From Amoebidium appalachense (lineage: Eukaryota; Ichthyosporea): a stretch of DNA of 64,000 nucleotides. The translations under genes and the position numbers were made by a program. How positions within the stretch are numbered: the first letter of the stretch is position 1; each line of letters opens with the position of its first letter. The notes under the pieces were generated by a model. The model saw only the letters and a program-made list of their open reading frames with translations, was not told the DNA's origin and made no database searches. The stretch spans positions 15,624,001 through 15,688,000 of the forward strand of contig CAVNZM010000002.1 in NCBI GenBank assembly GCA_963693365.1, given 5' to 3'. This document shows positions 1 to 13,053 of the stretch, in pieces.

Positions 1-306
1 GGGGGGAAGAATTTGGCGACGGATTTTTTGGGGAAAGGGGAGAGCAGAAAGGACTATCTGGCGTTATCTGGCGCATGGATAAACTTAAGTACGGGTTATC
101 CGTTTGCAAATCATGAGGTGAGGGCAGACAGTATGCACGGGGCGCACGGGGACGCGCTCTCTCAAAAGAGCAGGGAAAGATGTAAACACACCATTGAGGC
201 CACGATGGCATAAAATGTCCGCATAGGTTGTACTTGTTTTTTTTTTCTTGTTTTTTTTTGTTTGGTGTTCATCGTGGTGGTGACACGGCAACCCAGTCCA
301 CCAGCG

Positions 307-342
<36 letters not shown>

Positions 343-1017
343 GAAGGGGAGGGGAGGGGGGGAGAAGGGGAGGGGGAGGGGGGAGGAAGGGAGGGGGGAG
401 GGGAGGGGCAGTGCTTAGGCTAGAACACTAAATTAATGACTACTGGTTCGTAATTAAATGAGTTAAAATAAAGAAAACGAATCCTCAAACTAGTACTACT
501 GAGATTAGACAGCTACAGTAGCTTAGCCTACAGTGCTATAACTGCCGTACGGCTTGCAATATGAAATGACGTCACACTGTTTTACCCTATATGGTACAGT
601 AGTAAATATTTTGACGTTATTTCAGATTGAATACCATCGGGTCACTCAGCTTGGGGACAGTGTGACAGGGACTCGTTGGGTCTTTGGAGGGAGTAGGGGG
701 TCCCTGGGGGAAGGGGGGGGGGGGGGGGGGGGGGGAAGGGGGGGGGGGGGGGAAGGGGGTGGGGGGGAGGGGAGGGGGAGGGGGGAAGGGGACTCGAGCA
801 GGTGTGGCGTAACCTGCCAAAAAAATGTTTTGGGGTTTTGGCTCGGTAAACCAATTAGGGTCGCGGTGTTTTGCTTCCTGTATTGTTGAAGCGAGTCAAC
901 AAGAAAGTATATGGACAACATAAGAGAAATTGAGTCTCGGTGTGCATTCACTTACCAATTTGGCCATGGAGGATATCACTCGCGTCCGCGCGCGCATCGT
1001 GCACCACACACCACAAA

Positions 1018-1020
<3 letters not shown>

Positions 1021-1113
<93 letters not shown>
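1021..1113. repeat. (AC)n microsatellite
   Basis: An uninterrupted AC dinucleotide array of about 93 bp. It has no coding meaning: the Thr-His frames across it are translations of the repeat. Confidence 0.95.
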
Positions 1114-1114
<1 letters not shown>

Positions 1115-1627
1115 GCACCTGTAGGGACTGCTCTTTTTCATTTCAATATTCTTCTCTACCCTCCCCCTCTCCCCCCTCCCCCTCCCCCCCTCCCTCCCCC
1201 CCCCCCCACCACGGTCACCCACTACACCTACCCGGGCCCCACCCATCCTTCGGCTACCGGTCTTTTCCACCTCTCTCTTCGCTTATGCCTCTCTCAGCTT
1301 CCTCTCACACCTCATATTATGCCACCTCTCCTTGAGACGTTTAAATCTCTTCTACAAAACTATGTATATTAGTCCACTTCTCACGCTCCCTATCATTATA
1401 CACACACAATGCCCCAACCACATCGGCCGGGTCAGCTTGCTCCGGGCAGCCTGATTCTTCCGCAAAAAAGTTGTCTGCTAAAGGCAGAGTTATTTTGCAA
1501 AACGCAAAGCATTCTGAAAAGCAGAGATCTTAGGCAAAAGCATTATTATTCTTCTAAAGCAGAATTAAAAAGGTTTCTAAACGCTTCTTGTGGAGAAAAT
1601 CTGCGCAGCATGCTTTTTCATAATGTG

Positions 1628-1707
1628 ATTCTGCTTTTGCAGGATAACTCTGCTTTTGCAGAATAATTCTTCGCAGTGCAGAATAATTCTGCTTTTAGCA
1701 GAATAAT
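1628..1707. repeat. Tandem palindromic 20-22-mers
   Basis: Four head-to-tail variants of a short palindrome built on TTCTGCTTTTGCAGAATAA. Each unit has TTCTGC and GCAGAA arms around a T-rich loop. More degenerate AAAGCA/GCAGA copies continue leftward to about 1470. Each unit could fold into a small hairpin. No gene is associated. Confidence 0.7.
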
Positions 1708-2015
1708 GTATTATCCTCTGAGCAAGTTGACTCTGCCGATGTGGTTGGGTGCGCACTCACACACACACTTACATGTACATGTTGTAGTCCATGTAAGGTA
1801 CGTACAGTCACGCCTGTTTGTTCTATCTAAAGGTATGTTTATCGTAGGCGATATCGATGGCGCAAACATAGATAGGGAATGCGCAAACATCTTAGTATGA
1901 AGTTATGAAACCACCATCATGGCATTTTCAAGCGTCATGCATGGTCATCGTGTGTTTAGTGGAGGATGTCTAAGCATGTCGGCTGGCAATTGCAAAATCA
2001 TGATGACAAAAGTCA

Positions 2016-2051
<36 letters not shown>

Positions 2052-2064
2052 GGGGACGGGAGAG

Positions 2065-2279
<215 letters not shown>

Positions 2280-2506
2280 AGAAGAAGAAGAAGAAGACCG
2301 CACGAGCTAATTATTATTAGCAGCGGGGGAACCGTTCGTTCATGTATCTGCAGTTGCCAGCGCTGTTTTGGGCTGCCAGTGCACTTGTACAACTGGCTGC
2401 AATATTAAGAGACTGTTTTGCTACTGAAGGAGGGGGGGGGAAAGGGGAGCTCGGGAAATTTGTAGGTCGGGGATCGAACACCAGTCCCCCAAATGTTTTG
2501 GTGGGA

Positions 2507-2508
<2 letters not shown>

Positions 2509-2574
<66 letters not shown>
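2509..2574. repeat. 66-nt G homopolymer
   Basis: An unbroken run of 66 G on the + strand. It is one of several exceptional G runs in the window; others lie at 21136-21198, 33687-33746 and 57453-57514. Confidence 0.9.
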
Positions 2575-2575
<1 letters not shown>

Positions 2576-2776
2576 CATGAGGGTTGTTCTATCGGGGTAG
2601 TTTCAACATACAACATAGGCGGTGCATTAGTACTAAAAATTGTACACCGTGGAGCTTGAGCTCACCGCCAGCCGGGATATTCATACAAGACGGAACAAAT
2701 TTATTATCGTAAGGAATGCAGCATGCATATTTTGACCATATATGGTCACGGTGAGCCACTACAATTTACAAGTAGG

Positions 2777-3088
2777 CAGGGTTCGAAGGACGGTGGAGCC
2801 CATTAACGGAAGTCGAAATCCCGTTTCGGAAAACCTCTTCGAAAATCGGAATGCTCCGTCGGAGCAGGCCCACCAAAAATCGTAATCATCGCGCATCAGT
2901 AAACTAGGGCATGCTTATTTGTGCCTATATTGCACCAAAATGTAATTATAATGCATACTCAAAAACCCCTGTGGTTATTAGAGGCCTTCCTGGTGTTGGC
3001 AGTTGAAGCTTTGAAGGAATAAAAGGGAAATATGAAGTGCATTAATGCACAATATATATGTACATTTTGTCTCCGTATTTAATAATAT

Positions 3089-3143
<55 letters not shown>

Positions 3144-3436
3144 GTGAGTTGAGGCAGCAACATGGGAAGCTCAGGCAGAAATCGAATGTTTGGGGGGGGG
3201 GCCGGGAGAGGTGGGGGGGGGGGGAGGGGGGGGGGGGGGAAGAAAATCAGGTTGGGTGGTTGTGTCTGTGTTTGCGTGTGTGTGAGTATTTTTCTTTGCA
3301 ATTGTGTGTGTGTGTGTGTGGTGGGTATGTATGCACGGTTTGTGTGTCTGTGTGTATGTGTACAGGTGTGGGTGTGTGTATTTGTGTCAGCGGTAATCGG
3401 TGTGTGTGTCTATGTTGTGTGCATGTGTGCACATGT

Positions 3437-3487
<51 letters not shown>

Positions 3488-3675
3488 CATGACATTGTGT
3501 GCATGTGTGTGTGTGTTTTGCGTCAACGGTTATGGGGTGCGTGTATGTATGTACAGTGTGTGTATGTATGTGTGTGTGTGTGCTGTGTGGTGTGTATGTA
3601 TGCAGGGTGTGTGTGTCTGTGTATGTGTGTGTACATGCCAGTGTGGGTGTGTGTGTTTGTACCAACAATTTCTTG

Positions 3676-3710
<35 letters not shown>

Positions 3711-3761
3711 GCCACGGAGTGTGTGTGCGTGCGCCGTGTACATGGTGTGTGTGTGCAGTGT

Positions 3762-3800
<39 letters not shown>

Positions 3801-4459
3801 TGTTTGTGTGTGTATGTGGGTGGGTGGGTGCATAGCATGTGATTGTACAGGGTGGATGCATGTGCACGTTTGTAATACAGTTATCATGATCTGAGATATT
3901 ATGTGCCTGTGCACGTGTACTAGCCTAGGTCACATGATTGTGTGGTGTCACGGCTGTGTATGTATGTGCATGTGCGTCTTTGAACGGAACACAGTGGTGC
4001 ACAGTGTGTGTATCGCCTGCCATTGAAGACGCGTGCCACTGATCGTGATACACGTGGCACCTGCACCTGGTGGCCGTCGACTCTGAGCATCTAGATCCAT
4101 TCCATGTTTAGGCCTTCCTGGGGGGAATGGGGGGGGGGGGGGGGGAGGGGGGAGTACTAGTAGGGGGGGGGGGGGGGGAAGGATCCGCCTGAGAGGGGGG
4201 GGGGGGGAGGGGTGAGGCCGGAGCGGCGGTGGGGGGAGAAGGAGGGGCAGCACTGGTGGAGGGAACGGTGGGCAGCGGAGGAGGGGGGAATGGGGTTCGA
4301 TTTCTGGGGGTGGGGGAGTTTTGAAGTGGAGGCCGGCCTATATACAGTGATATACATATGTCGATATGCGCAGGCATGTGCATTGTATGCTCATGTGGCC
4401 ATGCATGGCTATGATGCATATGTGGTGTCACGGCTGTGTGTGTGTGAATTTGTGTGTGG

Positions 4460-4498
<39 letters not shown>

Positions 4499-4686
4499 TG
4501 GGTGTGTGCATAAATGTGTTTGGTGTGACAACATGTACATGTGCTAGCTGGCGCTGTAGTCAGGGTCTGCCATTGAACATTCTACAGGGACAGGGAGACA
4601 CGTACGTACGTGTGCAGCTTGTGTGGGTGGTGTATGCCCCGTGTATGATGAGACCTGCGAAGTCATGAGAAGCTTCCCCCCGGGGG

Positions 4687-4725
<39 letters not shown>

Positions 4726-4816
4726 CTCGCACGTTCCGATTCGGCCGGGACGATTTTCGGAACTGTGTTTTCAAATATCGGAAATTCCGATTTTTTTTTC
4801 GTAACTTCGAACCCTG
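2777..4816. mobile_element. hAT-type non-autonomous transposon, copy 1
   Basis: The element starts with CAGGGTTCGAAG and ends with its reverse complement CTTCGAACCCTG. It is flanked by an exact 8-bp duplication, CAAGTAGG, at 2769-2776 and 4817-4824. A CAGGG terminus with an 8-bp target duplication is the hAT superfamily signature. Subterminal TCGGAA/TTCCGA motifs repeat near both ends, where hAT transposases usually bind. The interior is mostly poly-G and degenerate (TG)n with no transposase, so it must be mobilised in trans. Its first 130 bp and the part from about 3091 to the end are closely repeated in copy 2 (16786-21262). Superfamily assignment is inference from termini; the boundaries are seen directly. 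Confidence 0.85.
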
Positions 4817-4824
4817 CAAGTAGG

Positions 4825-5276
4825 CGGCCGGCTAAAACCAAAAAAAAGCCAGGCGCGCCGTAGGCCCGTAGCCTCGCCCCAGTCCTCATATGAGGACCCG
4901 TAATAATAATAAGGCTAATATATGTCCACTTACCACAGTGTAGAAACATTTATGTTTTGGTTTTCTGATTCCCCGCGGGTTATGCATAAACGGGAGTTGA
5001 ATATAGAAGGTTCGAACTCGATGCGCGCTGTGCAGTTGTGACGCGATATCGACATTGTACAAACTGATGGATCGTGTTGAGCTATCGCGTAATACTGCTA
5101 AGGCCTGCACGTTCTAAGTTCATTTCATTTTTACATAAAGGTCTATGAGTCCGAATGAGGCGCATAGATAGAAAGAAAGGAAAGAGAAAGCGAGAGAGTC
5201 TCGGTACATGGTCAAATATCGAATTCCGCTACGTCACAGTAACGTCACCCTGTCTCTGCTGCATCGGGCATCCGCC

Positions 5277-5315
<39 letters not shown>

Positions 5316-5692
5316 CGGCCGGGACAAACAGAACCGTTGAATATTTTTTTGGCCCGGGTTTATTCGGGTCCCCGCGTTAGGTGGTATCACTCATCACTGA
5401 ATATGCCCAAAAATAAATAACCCAGCATCATCGATATGCATATATATACTGGGCTTGCTGAAATATATGATGTACCTGTAATAAAAGAAATAACGTTAAC
5501 AGACCATGGCAAGATACTGCTACTCACTTTCGGCATCAATGTCTTGCATGCCATGGGGTGATGTTCCTCAGGCGTACGCACGGCTCGTAAACGTAGTATC
5601 TTACAACGTCTGTTTGTCCCGAGCCAAGGGCCAAATTTAGACTAATATTAGGCTCAATGAAACCCTGAAAGCCTTAAGTCGAACGTTTGGGC
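4825..5692. other. Non-coding interval before plastocyanin
   Basis: Contains a G run at about 5280-5315 and otherwise mixed unique sequence. The short frames here lack recognisable domains and I support no gene. Confidence 0.5.
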
Positions 5693-5693
5693 A

Positions 5694-5702
5694 TATAAAA
5701 GG
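5694..5702 (+). promoter_or_regulatory. TATA box of the plastocyanin gene
   Basis: TATAAAAGG lies about 150 bp upstream of the plastocyanin ATG, so transcription would start near 5725. There is no ATG between here and 5853. A GTAAGT at about 5753 followed by CAG sites at 5808-5818 could bound a small 5'-UTR intron. Confidence 0.6.
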
Positions 5703-5852
5703 ACGCGTTTTGCTCACCATCACACACTCAAGGGCTCCTGCCTGCGCCCTTAGTAAGTTTACGACGTTTTTGACTACCCCCCGTCCTCAAAACCCGCCAG
5801 TCTACGCAGCTACAGCAACCGAAATAATCCACGTAGATACCCACACGCCACC

Positions 5853-6353
5853 ATGCGCCCCTGCTTCGCCGTCCTTGCCATTGTGGCCATGTGCGTCTCC
5901 ATGGCAACGGCCATGAACCACCGTATGATTGAGGCCAAACTGGCCGAGCTGAAGGAGGAAATTGAAATCATCGCCGATGAGCTCAAGTATGGAGATGACG
6001 AACGTGTTCACTCCAAACACCACAAGTCCATGAACACGGCAGAGGTCGGGTACAAGGACGCTACCGTGAAGATGGGAGGTGATAATGGCGAACTTCAGTT
6101 TGTACCCAGTTCAGTTACAATAAAGGCGGGAGAGTCAGTCATTTGGGTTAACAATCAGGGGTTTCCTCACAACATTGTTTTCGACGAAGACCAAGTTCCC
6201 GATGGGGTGAATGCCGATGCCCTAAGCCATGAAGATTACTTCAACGGACCGGGTGAAAGGTGGAGCATGAAGTTCGACCGCCCGGGCACCTACGTATACT
6301 TTTGTGAGCCTCACCAGGGTGCTGGCATGGTCGCCAGAATCATAGTCCATTAA
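5853..6353 (+). CDS. petE: Plastocyanin (type I blue-copper protein)
   Basis: Plastocyanin carries electrons from cytochrome b6f to photosystem I in the thylakoid lumen. The 166-residue frame has all four copper ligands in family context: His106 (GFPHN), Cys151 (YFC), His154 (EPHQ) and Met159 (GAGM). The copper domain covers about residues 68-166, the usual length of the mature protein. The start is an ATG in an excellent context (GCCACC before it), and the gene is intronless downstream of it. Residues 1-20 form a hydrophobic signal ending ATA. Residues 21-60 are an acidic, probably helical linker, unusual for this family. No plastid transit peptide follows or precedes the ATG. The frame stays open about 95 nt upstream (Arg/Ser-rich) without an ATG, so a missed upstream transit-peptide exon is possible. 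If there is none, the protein would enter the secretory pathway or a complex plastid. Family identity is near certain; location is not. Confidence 0.93.
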   Translation: MRPCFAVLAIVAMCVSMATAMNHRMIEAKLAELKEEIEIIADELKYGDDERVHSKHHKSMNTAEVGYKDATVKMGGDNGELQFVPSSVTIKAGESVIWVNNQGFPHNIVFDEDQVPDGVNADALSHEDYFNGPGERWSMKFDRPGTYVYFCEPHQGAGMVARIIVH

Positions 6354-6916
6354 GCACATACACATCGGGGCTAACTATTGCAAAGGCATGTCTGGAACCT
6401 AGAGCGGCAGCGCTTTGCACGTGTGACCGCATTAATGAATATTCATAAGTGTTGGTATCCTGCATGGCACTAATGTGTCACGTTAGTGACTGTACTGCCG
6501 CTCTTTGTTTCAGGTAGTGTTAACTTGCTGATGGTGTGTGTTTTGTGTGTATGCGGCTAATAGGTCTGCAAGAGTGTTTGTACCAGATCTGCTTAAAAGT
6601 TGCATGCCCCAAATGTATGGGCTTGTATACCCGTGACGCCTTACGCCGTGTCGATAAGTATTAGTACTGCTGATACGCATTACACTATATCGGTAAACCG
6701 TTGAGCCGGCTCACTAGGAATCAATATATATGGGAGTGAAGTTTATAAACCTGTGCCGGCCAAGTAGGAACATATTAGCTGTATGTGCATGATGACGTAT
6801 GCCATGGATGCTTAATAAAGGGGGGATCTCCACAATCCAGACCCTTCCACTTGCACCTCCGTGCAGCCCAACGTGGCTGTTCCGTGAACAGTCCGGAAAG
6901 CACTCTGTGTACATCC

Positions 6917-6986
6917 CACGCAATGCGACGAATACAAGTCACAACGAAGAACACGCAATGCGACGAATACAAGTGAACGAAGAACA
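6917..6986. repeat. 35-bp tandem duplication
   Basis: Two adjacent near-identical copies, starting at 6917 and 6952, both beginning CACGCAATGCGACGAATAC. Function unknown. Confidence 0.8.
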
Positions 6987-7383
6987 AGTGTGTTCTAACT
7001 GTCCACTAGAGAATCCTAACACCCGTGTGCCCGCAAACCACACAACGGCACAATTAATTTTAATTTCCCCCTCAAGCTCCGTTAAAGGGGGTTTCTTTTA
7101 GGCCGGTTAGTTGCCCCCATTCCAGCACATCCGGGTACGGCAAGCCATTTGTTCATCTTACGAATCATGATAAGAACAATACTTTATAATTATTATTCCC
7201 TTCTTGATTTCTTTTTTTTCTCTTTTCTTTCTCTTTTTGTTGTATTATGGCGCATGTGTACCTTGCTGCCGGCAAAACGAAGGTGCGCAGCTGATGCGCA
7301 GCACGCCGGTCATATAGCTAGAATTCCCTCTGACCCGACCCAGCCCTAAAGTCTAAAAGAAACCTCCTTTCGAAACGACATCG

Positions 7384-7414
<31 letters not shown>

Positions 7415-8193
7415 AGCACAGTCACCCCAGCCGATCCCCACCCACCCGATCCACATTCGTAACTTCAATTAGACCCCCCCCCCCTCCCCCCCCCTCCCTT
7501 CCTTCCCGTTTACGACGGGGGGCCTCCCAGAAGCCTCCGGATCTATCCGAGTCGATAATGCCTTTCCTTAGTTGGGCCACTCGCTTTGTTATCAATTAAT
7601 ATTATATAATATTTAACCCCTCCCCCCCCCCCCCCCCCTCCCTCCTCCCCACGCCGTGACACACACACACACACAGTGTCACACGCACCATCACCACCCT
7701 ACCCAGACACCCACCCACTCCTTCCTACTTGAAGTCTCCCCTTTCCGAGTCCCGCCATCCCCCCAACCCGTGGGACCTTTTTCCAGGGTGGGTGGGAACA
7801 AGTGTTATTATTACCATGATATGTTTGCGCCCACTGCCAGGCAGCCGCGCACTGTATGGCCGAGTCCCAAAATTACTGTGCAATTGGGTCACATAATATA
7901 CATGCACTACATAAGTCTTGGCTGTGGGCCGGCCATGAGAGCGAAAGGTCACTACGGGGGCGTGCATCCAGTATAACATACCTCGAAGTGTGCATACAAC
8001 ACCGACTCCTTTTTCTTGATTGTTTGGGTAGAAAGAAGTTACAAGGTTTTAAATCGGTTTGATTTTACCGGGAGGCCATAATGAAAACTGGTTTGTTGTT
8101 GTTTTTTGCCCGTTTCTTCGGTTTTCAACTCGGGACTGTGTGTGTGTGTGTTGGGGGGGGGGGGGGGGGGGGGGAGGGGAGGGGGGGGGAGAG

Positions 8194-8204
<11 letters not shown>

Positions 8205-8283
<79 letters not shown>
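8205..8283. repeat. (GA)n microsatellite
   Basis: GA array preceded by a G run (about 8153-8174) and followed by G-rich DNA. Non-coding. Confidence 0.9.
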
Positions 8284-8286
<3 letters not shown>

Positions 8287-9149
8287 GAGAGGAGGGGGAG
8301 GGGGGCGGGGGGGGAGGAGGGAGGAGAGGGGAGGTGTCACGGTGTGGGGGTGGAAGGGGCTCCGGAAAGGAGGGGGAGGCGTTTGGATAGAAATTGGCTT
8401 GGGTTGCCTTTAGTTGGATGGGTGGGGAGGAGGGGAGGGGGGGGGGGGAAGAGAGAGGGGGTTGTCACGGTGTGGGGAGGGTTGGGGGGGGGGAGGGGGG
8501 AGGGGAGGCTACGTAAGTGTGCCACGGCCGCGGCTGACCTGCACACATCGTACACACGCACACACGCGCACGCGTACACACACACACACTCTCTCTCTCA
8601 TGCACACACACACACACATACACACACAACCGATTCAACCATAACTTATGTAACCCTCCGTGCAGCCCCAGCCGGTCATGGGTTAAAGGGGGAGAGGGGG
8701 CAGGGGGGCGGGGGAGAGGGTTGGAGGGGAAGAGGGGGAGGAGGGGGCCCCCGGGGGGGGGGGGGGGGGGGGGGGAGGGGGGGGGGGAGGGGGGAGGGGA
8801 GGGGGGGAGGGGAGGGGAGGGGGAGGGGGAGGGGGAGGGGAGGGGGGTCGATTTACAATCGTAATAGGTTAAGGGTTGCATAGATTTGGATTGTAGAGGC
8901 GCCTGCTATACGCAGGTGAAAACATCTTCCGTCCGTATCCCTCCATAAAAACCCCTTCTTAGGTGTTCTTCCTAGCATGATCCTTCAGTAATCCCACCTT
9001 TTGTGTGCATGCAACCGCGCACGCCCCCACCACCCCCCCCCTCTCCCCACGCACGCACACACCTCTCTAGCACCACCACCACACAGAGACACACCCACGC
9101 TCGTGACACACCTGCATGCACATGTGCAGCCGTGCCCTTGCTCGCTCGT

Positions 9150-9190
<41 letters not shown>

Positions 9191-9288
9191 GGAAAATGTA
9201 CATGCATATGCAAAAACACATACACACGTGCCTTCTCCCCCCCCCCTCACACACACACACGTACACAACACACACACACACACACACG

Positions 9289-9325
<37 letters not shown>

Positions 9326-9618
9326 ACACAACAGAACTTAGTCCGGCTATCACAGGTGCAAATTTGAAGAGGGTTTGTTCCACATACACCACAGCAAACA
9401 TGAAACGTGAAAATAATGGCAAAAACACCGGAAATATTCAGAAAAGGGCCGAACCCCCTTGATGAGCACCATGGCCCGGACGACACGAAGAAATCCGTTC
9501 GTGGAATGATTCTTGTTCAAAAGAGAAAAGGCAAAAGCAAACCTGCAAAACACACAGCCTGACCAAGACCTGACCAAGACCTGCAAAACCTTCAAGATTT
9601 GTTTATAAATTAGTTCAC

Positions 9619-9624
9619 TTTATT
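9619..9624 (-). terminator. Poly(A) signal of the strictosidine synthase-like gene
   Basis: AATAAA on the minus strand, about 220 nt beyond the TAG stop of the upstream gene. It is the nearest canonical signal in the right orientation. Confidence 0.5.
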
Positions 9625-9844
9625 TCGTAATAGCGTAATGTACACAAAAGCCAATCACACTAAAAGGACTGTCACACACCAAACACTCTTTCACATCAGC
9701 GAAAACATTTATCTACAAAAACCTTTACATGCCGGCATACCATGATAATCGGGCTAATTCTAATTATAAAAATTGTACAATTGTTGTTCAGAAGTTTTAT
9801 CTAATAGCTATCACTTTAATATCATGCATGCTTTGTTTTTCTTC

Positions 9845-9937
9845 CTATTTCTTTGCAGGCCACTTGTCCATCACACCGATGTGGCTGGTGCCGATGTTGC
9901 CGATGAGGAGTTTGTCCCCGTGGGGGGTCACAGACGT

Positions 9938-9970
<33 letters not shown>

Positions 9971-10634
9971 CAGAGAGAGGGAAAGAGATAGAGAGGGGGA
10001 AAGGGGAGAGGGGGGGGGGGGAGGGAGATAGAGAGGACGGGGGGGGGGGGGGGAGACTCAGAGAGAAGGGAGAGAGAGAGCGAGAAAAAGATTGTGAGTG
10101 TGTGTGAGTAAGAGAGTGTGTGTTCGTGTGTGCGTGTTTGTGCGAGTGTGAGTGTGGGCACGAGTGTGTGCGTGCACCCACCTTTTTTTCCTAAGGAAAT
10201 GGAAGCAGTGGACAATTTTTTCTTTTTTTCCTTCTTGCTTTTTCTTTTTTATGTGTGTGTGGGTTTGTGTGAATGCGTGGGGGGGGAAAGAGGGGGGGGG
10301 AGGGGGCGAATGCATGTGTCGTGACACAAGACATAAAACACAAGTCAGACAGAAATGGACCACGGAGGGGATGTTTTGTTGATGTTTGGAGGACGGGATG
10401 GAGGGCAGGGGGTCGGGGGGGGTGGGGTGGGATGGTTGGGTGGGTGGGAGGGGAGGGGGGGGATTAAATACATGTTTGAAAAGTGTGCCATGGGGGTCCT
10501 GCAGGGTTCGAATCAATTTGCCATCCGCCGAGTAGTGGAGGATCAGGCCGTAATCGGTCGTGGGGATGGACGCCCAACCGGAGATGGTGATCATCTGTGT
10601 GTGTGCGTGTGCGTGCGTGTGTGTGTGTGTGTGT

Positions 10635-10665
<31 letters not shown>

Positions 10666-12313
10666 CGTGTGTGTGTGTGTGTTGGCGCGCGGGGCGGGGG
10701 GGGGGGGGGGGGGGGGGGGGGGGTAAGTAATCGTTACAGGCTAAGAAGTACACACGAGACGGTGGTCATTGCAATGCACATGCTGCAAAACCGCACACAA
10801 AGAGTGTGCATCATGAGTAGAGCCCATTTTTAGGGCGGCCCAGTAAATACACAGTACCCAATTTCCGACCCATTCACTCCAAAAGCCCAGCTCAGATTCT
10901 GCTTCACTTGAATGTGCTACCCGCCCAGATGAACCGAAGGGGTAGGGTTGGGGGCGGTGGTGGTGGGGTGGGAGGGGAGAAGGGCAGGTTTGGTCATTGC
11001 ATAGAACGATATAATAAGGGAAACATTAAAACACATACCGCATGCAATAATATGCAGACATAAGAACGCAAAAAGATAGCATGTATGAGAATGTGTGTTG
11101 GTATGTGTACGACTCGTGGATGAATGTATGCCAACTTGCTAATCGGCGCGCACGTGCGCGCGCGCGCGCGCGTGTGTGTGTGTGCTCGTGTCTCGTAACC
11201 ACGTTGTCGCAGCCATGAAAGGGCTTATATAGGCACATGTGTGCACCCATAGTCGTTTTAAGTTTGCTCCGTTTTACTTCTGCCTGTGGCGTGTCTTATA
11301 TCCGTATCTGTCACTCCTCCGCCTTTTATTAACACTTCACCTTCCCTTCCTTTTACTTGTTTTCTACTTTTTGTTTTCACGCGCAGGAGAGGAAGATGGA
11401 CTAATTAGGGGACCGGGGGGATGGGAGGGGGAAAAGGTGTTGGAGGGGAGCGGGCAGGGGGGGGGGGGGGGGGGTTGTTGCATACGAAGTTCTGGACTTG
11501 TGTCTGCAGGGCAGGATACTGCCAGCCACACACAGCCTTCATGAGGGGGGTCACCAGTGTGTAAATGGCCACATACACACTGCCATCCGTAGCGTCAACC
11601 TTAACTCCATCAGGTGTGCCCGGCAGCCCCTCAACACTGTGGCCAATCAGAAGGGTGAGAATAAAGCCAAATATGGACATGATCTAAAGGAAATTAATGA
11701 TAGGTCGACATAACGTGATGAAGTGTGGATCAAGATGATTTGACGAAGTGTAGGTGTTATCTGTGAAACCAGGGTTGATCTGATGATACCGACTTCATTT
11801 AGCCATGTTGCCATGCGTTGTCTCTGTGTGTGGCTCATAAGCATATACGGGTGGCTCACAATTAGATAGACAATAATGCAAATACGAAAGTTTAGATAGA
11901 CAATAATGCAAGTACGAAAATTTAGATAGACAATAATGTATTTAGAAACTTTAGTAAGAAGAATGGAAATCATGCATAATGATAGCTCGTTTGTCTCATT
12001 CTCTTCTCCTCCCTGCTCCCTGTATCACACATTTCTCCATACAAAATCCTGTAACAGCAAGCTCAATGTGCTTCTTCAAGCACCAATCAAAGAACACCAC
12101 TTCCATATATGGTACTCACAATATATCCGTTTTTCCCGCCTTTGGCCCTTTCAGCCAATGGCGTGAGACCCGAAAAGCGCCGGTTTCAGCCACCAATACT
12201 GCGTCCTGATTGGCTGTAAGGGTCACCCCGTTGGCAAAGTAGAGCCCCGTGGCAAGCACAGACGTAGACAGGGTGCTGGGGTCATACGCTGTGTGTGTGT
12301 GTGTGTGCGTGTG

Positions 12314-12392
<79 letters not shown>

Positions 12393-12395
12393 CGG

Positions 12396-12433
<38 letters not shown>

Positions 12434-12905
12434 TGTCTATATGTGCATACGTGGTGCATGTGTGTGTGTGCATGTGAGTGTGCGTGTATCACAGAGTGTG
12501 TTAGCAATCACAGTGCACATGCGCAAGGACAGAGAGAGAGGGGGGGGGGGGGGGTTTGAATAGAAATACGGCACTAAGTACATATACACGATAGAAGCAT
12601 GGTGCAGAACACATGCAAAGGCAAAATATTCAAGTATGCAACATCAGCAATGCGCACAGTATGCGTCATAAGCAGAGCCCATCCTCAGGGAGGCCCCGGG
12701 CGACAGTGAAACACGGACCAACAACTAGGGATGAGCGATCACCATAGGGTCATGCAAGTGCTAGCACATCTTCATATGCTTATATTCACGTGTGTGTGCG
12801 GGTGGGTGCGTAAAATGTAAATGGAATGGTGTGTGCCCTTGGTGTTATTGAAATTTGTGTGTGTGCGTGGTCGTTGACGCAGTAGTAGGTGGGGAGCTCC
12901 CCCCC

Positions 12906-12936
<31 letters not shown>

Positions 12937-13007
12937 AAAAACTCCGCCTCTCGCGTCCCCTTCCATTCTCTCTCCCCTGCCCCCCCCTCCACCCCCCCCT
13001 TCCCCCC

Positions 13008-13053
<46 letters not shown>

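Larger units (their letters stand above)
6354..9618. other. Non-coding interval, C-rich then GA/G/CA-rich
   Basis: The first kilobase is moderately complex and includes a 35-bp tandem duplication. C tracts follow at about 7386-7414 and 7622-7638, then G and (GA)n at 8150-8283, G-rich DNA to 8850 and (CA)n at 9150-9330. No open frame here has a recognisable domain. The right end is the 3' flank of the strictosidine synthase-like gene, which is transcribed towards it. Confidence 0.6.

Noticed and set aside
228-889. Glycine-rich and proline-rich open frames over G/C tracts (also near 2342, 4108, 12855, 28777, 44355 and elsewhere)
   Set aside because: They translate homopolymers and purine-rich repeats in several frames at once, start at non-ATG codons in many cases, and have no domains.
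3149-3914. Cys-Val and Thr-His rich frames over (TG/CA)n, including long ones at 10058, 30332, 51466 and 54721
   Set aside because: Dinucleotide repeats are open in all frames on both strands; none shows codon-level structure independent of the repeat.
10502-10520. A CAGGGTTCGAA hAT-like terminus
   Set aside because: It lies inside a conserved coding exon of the synthase gene and has no partner end or target duplication.
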